Positions 61,330 to 64,000 of a stretch of 64,000 nucleotides of DNA are shown here, piece after piece; the first letter of the stretch is position 1; each line of letters opens with the position of its first letter. The DNA lies in assembly GCF_034651555.1 (NCBI RefSeq), contig NZ_JAYEEQ010000004.1, positions 155,031-219,030 on the forward strand. Direction: 5' to 3'. A program made the position numbers and the translations under genes. The stretch comes from Aurantibrevibacter litoralis (GTDB lineage Bacteria > Bacteroidota > Bacteroidia > Flavobacteriales > Flavobacteriaceae). The notes beneath the pieces were generated by a model that worked only from the letters and a program-made list of their open reading frames with translations, was not told the origin of the DNA and searched no databases.

Positions 61330-63495
61330 ATGATCCGGATTATTTTAAGTTGTGTTGCTGTAGGTTGTCTTTGCCTATCGGCTCCCGCACAAGGAAAACA
61401 GATAACTTTAGAAGAAATTTATGGCGGTGCGTATAGAACAGAGGGTTTAGAAGCACTTCGTTCCTTGCAAAACGGCTTGGAATACACTGTATTGAATTAC
61501 GACAGAACCACTAGAAATAGTAGCATTGACAAATACGATTATCGAACCTTAGAAAAGGTGGAAACCCTATTTTCTGCAGCCGATGTACAGGAAATTCCTA
61601 ATTTTAGTGGGTATGAGTTTAGTAACGATGAATCTAAGATTTTGTTGGCCACCGAGGTGGAATCCATATATAGGCGGTCTACCCTTGGCGTCTATTATGT
61701 CTATACTATAGACTCAAAAGAAATTGTACAGGTGGCTCCTACAAAAATTCAGGAACCCGCTTTTTCGCCCAACGGTACTAAAGTGGCTTATGTGGCGCAT
61801 AACAACCTTTTTGTTTACGATGTGCCTACCAACACCACCACTCAGCTCACTACCGATGGCCTAAAGAACAAAATAATTAATGGGGTTACCGATTGGGTGT
61901 ATGAAGAAGAATTTGCATTTGTAAGGGCGTTTGAGTGGAATTCTAATGGGACTAAAATCGCTTTTCTCCGTTTTGATGAAACTTTGGTTCCGGAATTCTC
62001 TATGGACGTTTACGGCGACGAACTGTACCCTAAGCAACATGTTTTTAAATACCCGAAAGCCGGAGAAGCCAATGCCGAAGTTTCTTTACATATTTATGAT
62101 CTTGGTACCGGAAAAATCGATGCCATAGATTTAGGCAGCCCCTATTATATTCCGCGCATTAAATGGATGCAGCACCCCCATTACCTCAGCGTACAAACAC
62201 TTAATCGTCATCAAAACAGCCTCAAATTACACGCGGTAAATACGGCAGATCGTTCGGTTTCTCTTTTACTGGAGGAACAAGATAAGGCCTATGTAGATGT
62301 TACAAACGATCTTACTTTTTTAAACGATGATCGGTTTATTTGGACCAGTGAACGAGATGGGTATAAACACCTCTATCTCTATAATGCCAAAGGAAAACTG
62401 CTGCACCAAGTAACCAAAGGAAACTGGGAGGTAACAAAGTATTACGGATACGATGAAAAGAAGGATAAGGTATATTATCAGTCCGTTGAAAATGGCACAA
62501 TTAATCGCGAGGTTTTTAGCATCCAGAGTAATGGCAAAAACAAGAAAAAATTATCAGAAAAAACAGGCACCAATGATGCTAGCTTTAGTGCAACTTATGC
62601 GTATTTTATCAATACGTTTTCTAGTGATACAACCCCACCCGAATATACCCTTTACGCCACAAGTACCAGGAATAAAATAAAAGACATCAAAGATAATAAG
62701 GCATTATTAAATAAATTAAAGGACTATAATTTAAGTCACAAAGTGTTTTCTACCATAACCATTAATGGGAACGACTTAAATATGTGGATGATAAAACCCA
62801 AAGATTTTGATCCTTCTAAGAAATACCCATTACTCATGTTTCAATACAGTGGTCCCGGCTCACAGCAGGTAGCCAACCGGTGGATGGGAGTTAATGATTA
62901 TTGGCATCAAATACTTGCCGCAGAAGGATACATCATTGCGTGTGTTGATGGTCGTGGTACTGGGTTTAAAGGAAGTGATTTTAAAAAATCAACCTATCTA
63001 AATTTGGTAAAATACGAAACTGAAGATCAAATTGCGGCGGCCAAAGCTCTAAGCGACCTTCCGTATATTGATGAAAAAAGAACCGGTATTTGGGGCTGGA
63101 GCTTTGGCGGACATATGGCCACAAATTGTATTTTAAAGGGAAATGATGTTTTTGAAACTGCCATTGCCGTAGCACCAGTAACCAGTTGGCGATTTTATGA
63201 TACCATATATACAGAACGCTTTATGAGAACGCCTCAGGAAAATGCAGCTGGGTATGACAACGAATCTCCTTTTAATTATCCTGAGTTACTGAAAGGAAAT
63301 TTTCTTTTGGTGCATGGTTCGGGAGACGATAATGTGCATGTGCAGAATTCGATGCGAATGATTGAAGCCTTAGTACAGGCCAACAAACCATTTGATTGGG
63401 CCATTTATCCCGATAAAAACCATGGCATTTATGGGGGTAATACTCGTTTGCACCTCTTTGCCAAAATGACTCAATTTATTAAAGAAAAATTATAA
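61330..63495 (+). CDS. S9 dipeptidyl peptidase IV-type secreted peptidase
   Basis: About 721 aa from ATG 61330 (a TTG at 61318 is possible). Signal peptide ending LCLSAPAQG, a DPPIV N-terminal beta-propeller (VTDWVYEEEFAFVRAFEW with its Glu pair), then an alpha/beta hydrolase. Catalytic Ser591 in GIWGWSFGGHMAT, Asp in VHGSGDDNVHVQNS and His in PDKNHGIYGG. It removes Xaa-Pro type dipeptides from peptides in the periplasm or outside. Confidence 0.94.
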   Translation: MIRIILSCVAVGCLCLSAPAQGKQITLEEIYGGAYRTEGLEALRSLQNGLEYTVLNYDRTTRNSSIDKYDYRTLEKVETLFSAADVQEIPNFSGYEFSNDESKILLATEVESIYRRSTLGVYYVYTIDSKEIVQVAPTKIQEPAFSPNGTKVAYVAHNNLFVYDVPTNTTTQLTTDGLKNKIINGVTDWVYEEEFAFVRAFEWNSNGTKIAFLRFDETLVPEFSMDVYGDELYPKQHVFKYPKAGEANAEVSLHIYDLGTGKIDAIDLGSPYYIPRIKWMQHPHYLSVQTLNRHQNSLKLHAVNTADRSVSLLLEEQDKAYVDVTNDLTFLNDDRFIWTSERDGYKHLYLYNAKGKLLHQVTKGNWEVTKYYGYDEKKDKVYYQSVENGTINREVFSIQSNGKNKKKLSEKTGTNDASFSATYAYFINTFSSDTTPPEYTLYATSTRNKIKDIKDNKALLNKLKDYNLSHKVFSTITINGNDLNMWMIKPKDFDPSKKYPLLMFQYSGPGSQQVANRWMGVNDYWHQILAAEGYIIACVDGRGTGFKGSDFKKSTYLNLVKYETEDQIAAAKALSDLPYIDEKRTGIWGWSFGGHMATNCILKGNDVFETAIAVAPVTSWRFYDTIYTERFMRTPQENAAGYDNESPFNYPELLKGNFLLVHGSGDDNVHVQNSMRMIEALVQANKPFDWAIYPDKNHGIYGGNTRLHLFAKMTQFIKEKL

Positions 63496-63513
63496 ACCTA
63501 TTCCTAAGAAAAT

Positions 63514-63960
63514 ATGACAAACACACTAAAGGAAGCACATCAAAAAGAACTCTTTGGACATCCGGTAGGTCTATTTATTTTATTTTTTACAGAAATGTGG
63601 GAACGCTTTTCTTATTACGGAATGCGCGCATTGTTTGTCCTTTTTTTGGTATCCGAAACCACGTCGAATAATCCGGGATTTGGATGGACCAATAACGAGG
63701 CTCTAGCACTGTACGGGTGGTACACCATGTTGGTCTATATGTCTTCCATTCCGGGAGGCTGGATAGCAGATCGGCTTCTTGGGCAAAAGAAAACGGTAAT
63801 GCTTGGAGGTGCTTTGCTTTGTATTGGGCATTCTGTGTTAGCCTTTAATTCGGTAGCTACATTTTACGCAGGATGTTTGTTTATTATTTTAGGAGTGGGT
63901 TGCTTAAAACCTAATATATCCTCTATAATTACCCCCATCCTTAGGACAATAAATCTTTAA
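63514..63960 (+). pseudogene. POT/PTR-family peptide transporter, truncated at about residue 138
   Basis: The N-terminus is a normal POT transporter: LFGHPVGLFILFFTEMWERF, SYYGMRALFVLFLV, PGGWIADRLLGQKKTVMLGG and LGVGCLKPNISSI. Full-length members have about 500 or more residues. After NISSI the frame turns into unlike sequence and stops at 63958, and no other frame recovers the family. The gene is therefore interrupted at about 63928-63935. It follows the DPP IV gene by 18 bp, which fits joint peptide use. Confidence 0.85.
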
Positions 63961-64000
63961 AAATAAGTTTTATGATGGTGTTGAAAGAGGGGGGTCCGGG
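63928..64000. other. Foreign sequence at the break of the POT gene, possible insertion end
   Basis: Seventy-three AT-rich bases with a run of C (63932-63936) and of G (63989-63994), with an ATG at 63972. It looks like the first part of an inserted element, but I cannot name a family and no terminal repeat can be checked at the window edge. Confidence 0.5.

Overview
ORGANISM. The window looks like a marine Flavobacteriaceae (Bacteroidota) chromosome. The evidence is AT-rich DNA, few Shine-Dalgarno sequences, promoters with a TAnnTTTG -7 box, many small SPII lipoproteins, a mevalonate isoprenoid pathway, N-acylornithine-type arginine genes, a GYDIA-family GHMP kinase and DPP IV-type S9 peptidase. 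A 100-N scaffold gap at 49442-49541 shows that this is a draft assembly.

LAYOUT. 1-7725 (+): the end of a maltose/alpha-glucan locus (LacI regulator, beta-phosphoglucomutase, GH65 phosphorylase, GH13 lipoprotein amylase), then a glycerophosphodiesterase and a BaiN-type flavoprotein. 7780-10031 (-): glpK-glpF glycerol uptake. 10334-10807 (-): TspO. 10904-15108 (+): mevalonate diphosphate decarboxylase, mevalonate kinase, a UbiA-type prenyltransferase and an rRNA pseudouridine synthase. 16282-16807: a RelE/ParE-type toxin-antitoxin pair, followed by a 348-bp terminal-inverted-repeat element (16818-17165) with a broken small ORF. 17284-29178 (-): a twelve-gene arginine/proline operon, interrupted between proC and argC by a long inverted repeat. 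29397-36059 (-): three glycosyltransferases, a polyferredoxin membrane protein and an FAD reductase. 36205-38325 (+): GH113-like lipoprotein and amidase. 38346-41906 (-): genes of the arsenosugar-associated families (TIGR04282, TIGR04283), with DUF547, a purine nucleoside phosphorylase and a rhodanese. 42080-45941: GH32, ADP-ribosylglycohydrolase and aldo/keto reductase.

MOBILE ELEMENT. 46389-50853 is a compact 4.4-kb integrative element in the 3' end of tRNA-Phe(GAA). It has an 18-bp att duplication, tandem GTTACCCCCAAA sites near both ends, a tyrosine integrase, an HTH excisionase-like protein, two unknown proteins, and a winged-helix protein whose gene carries three phased palindromic iterons inside the coding sequence. 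This resembles phage lambda O/ori and suggests that the element can replicate. Its right end also holds a pair of palindromes and a 12-bp-stem hairpin. The integrase end supplies the tRNA with a substitute terminator, while the likely original terminator is stranded outside attL. The scaffold gap lies in this element and looks like an assembly artefact or a 128-bp tandem duplication.

51015-58731 (+): coaX and an envelope-biogenesis operon (outer-membrane protein, TPR protein, LptC, small membrane protein, CNNM/CorC, PpiD) closed by a strong terminator. 58908-61162 (-): HMG-CoA reductase and GYDIA kinase, the second mevalonate locus. 61330-63495 (+): DPP IV peptidase. 63514-63960: the start of a POT peptide transporter that breaks off where unrelated sequence begins, probably an insertion continuing past the window.
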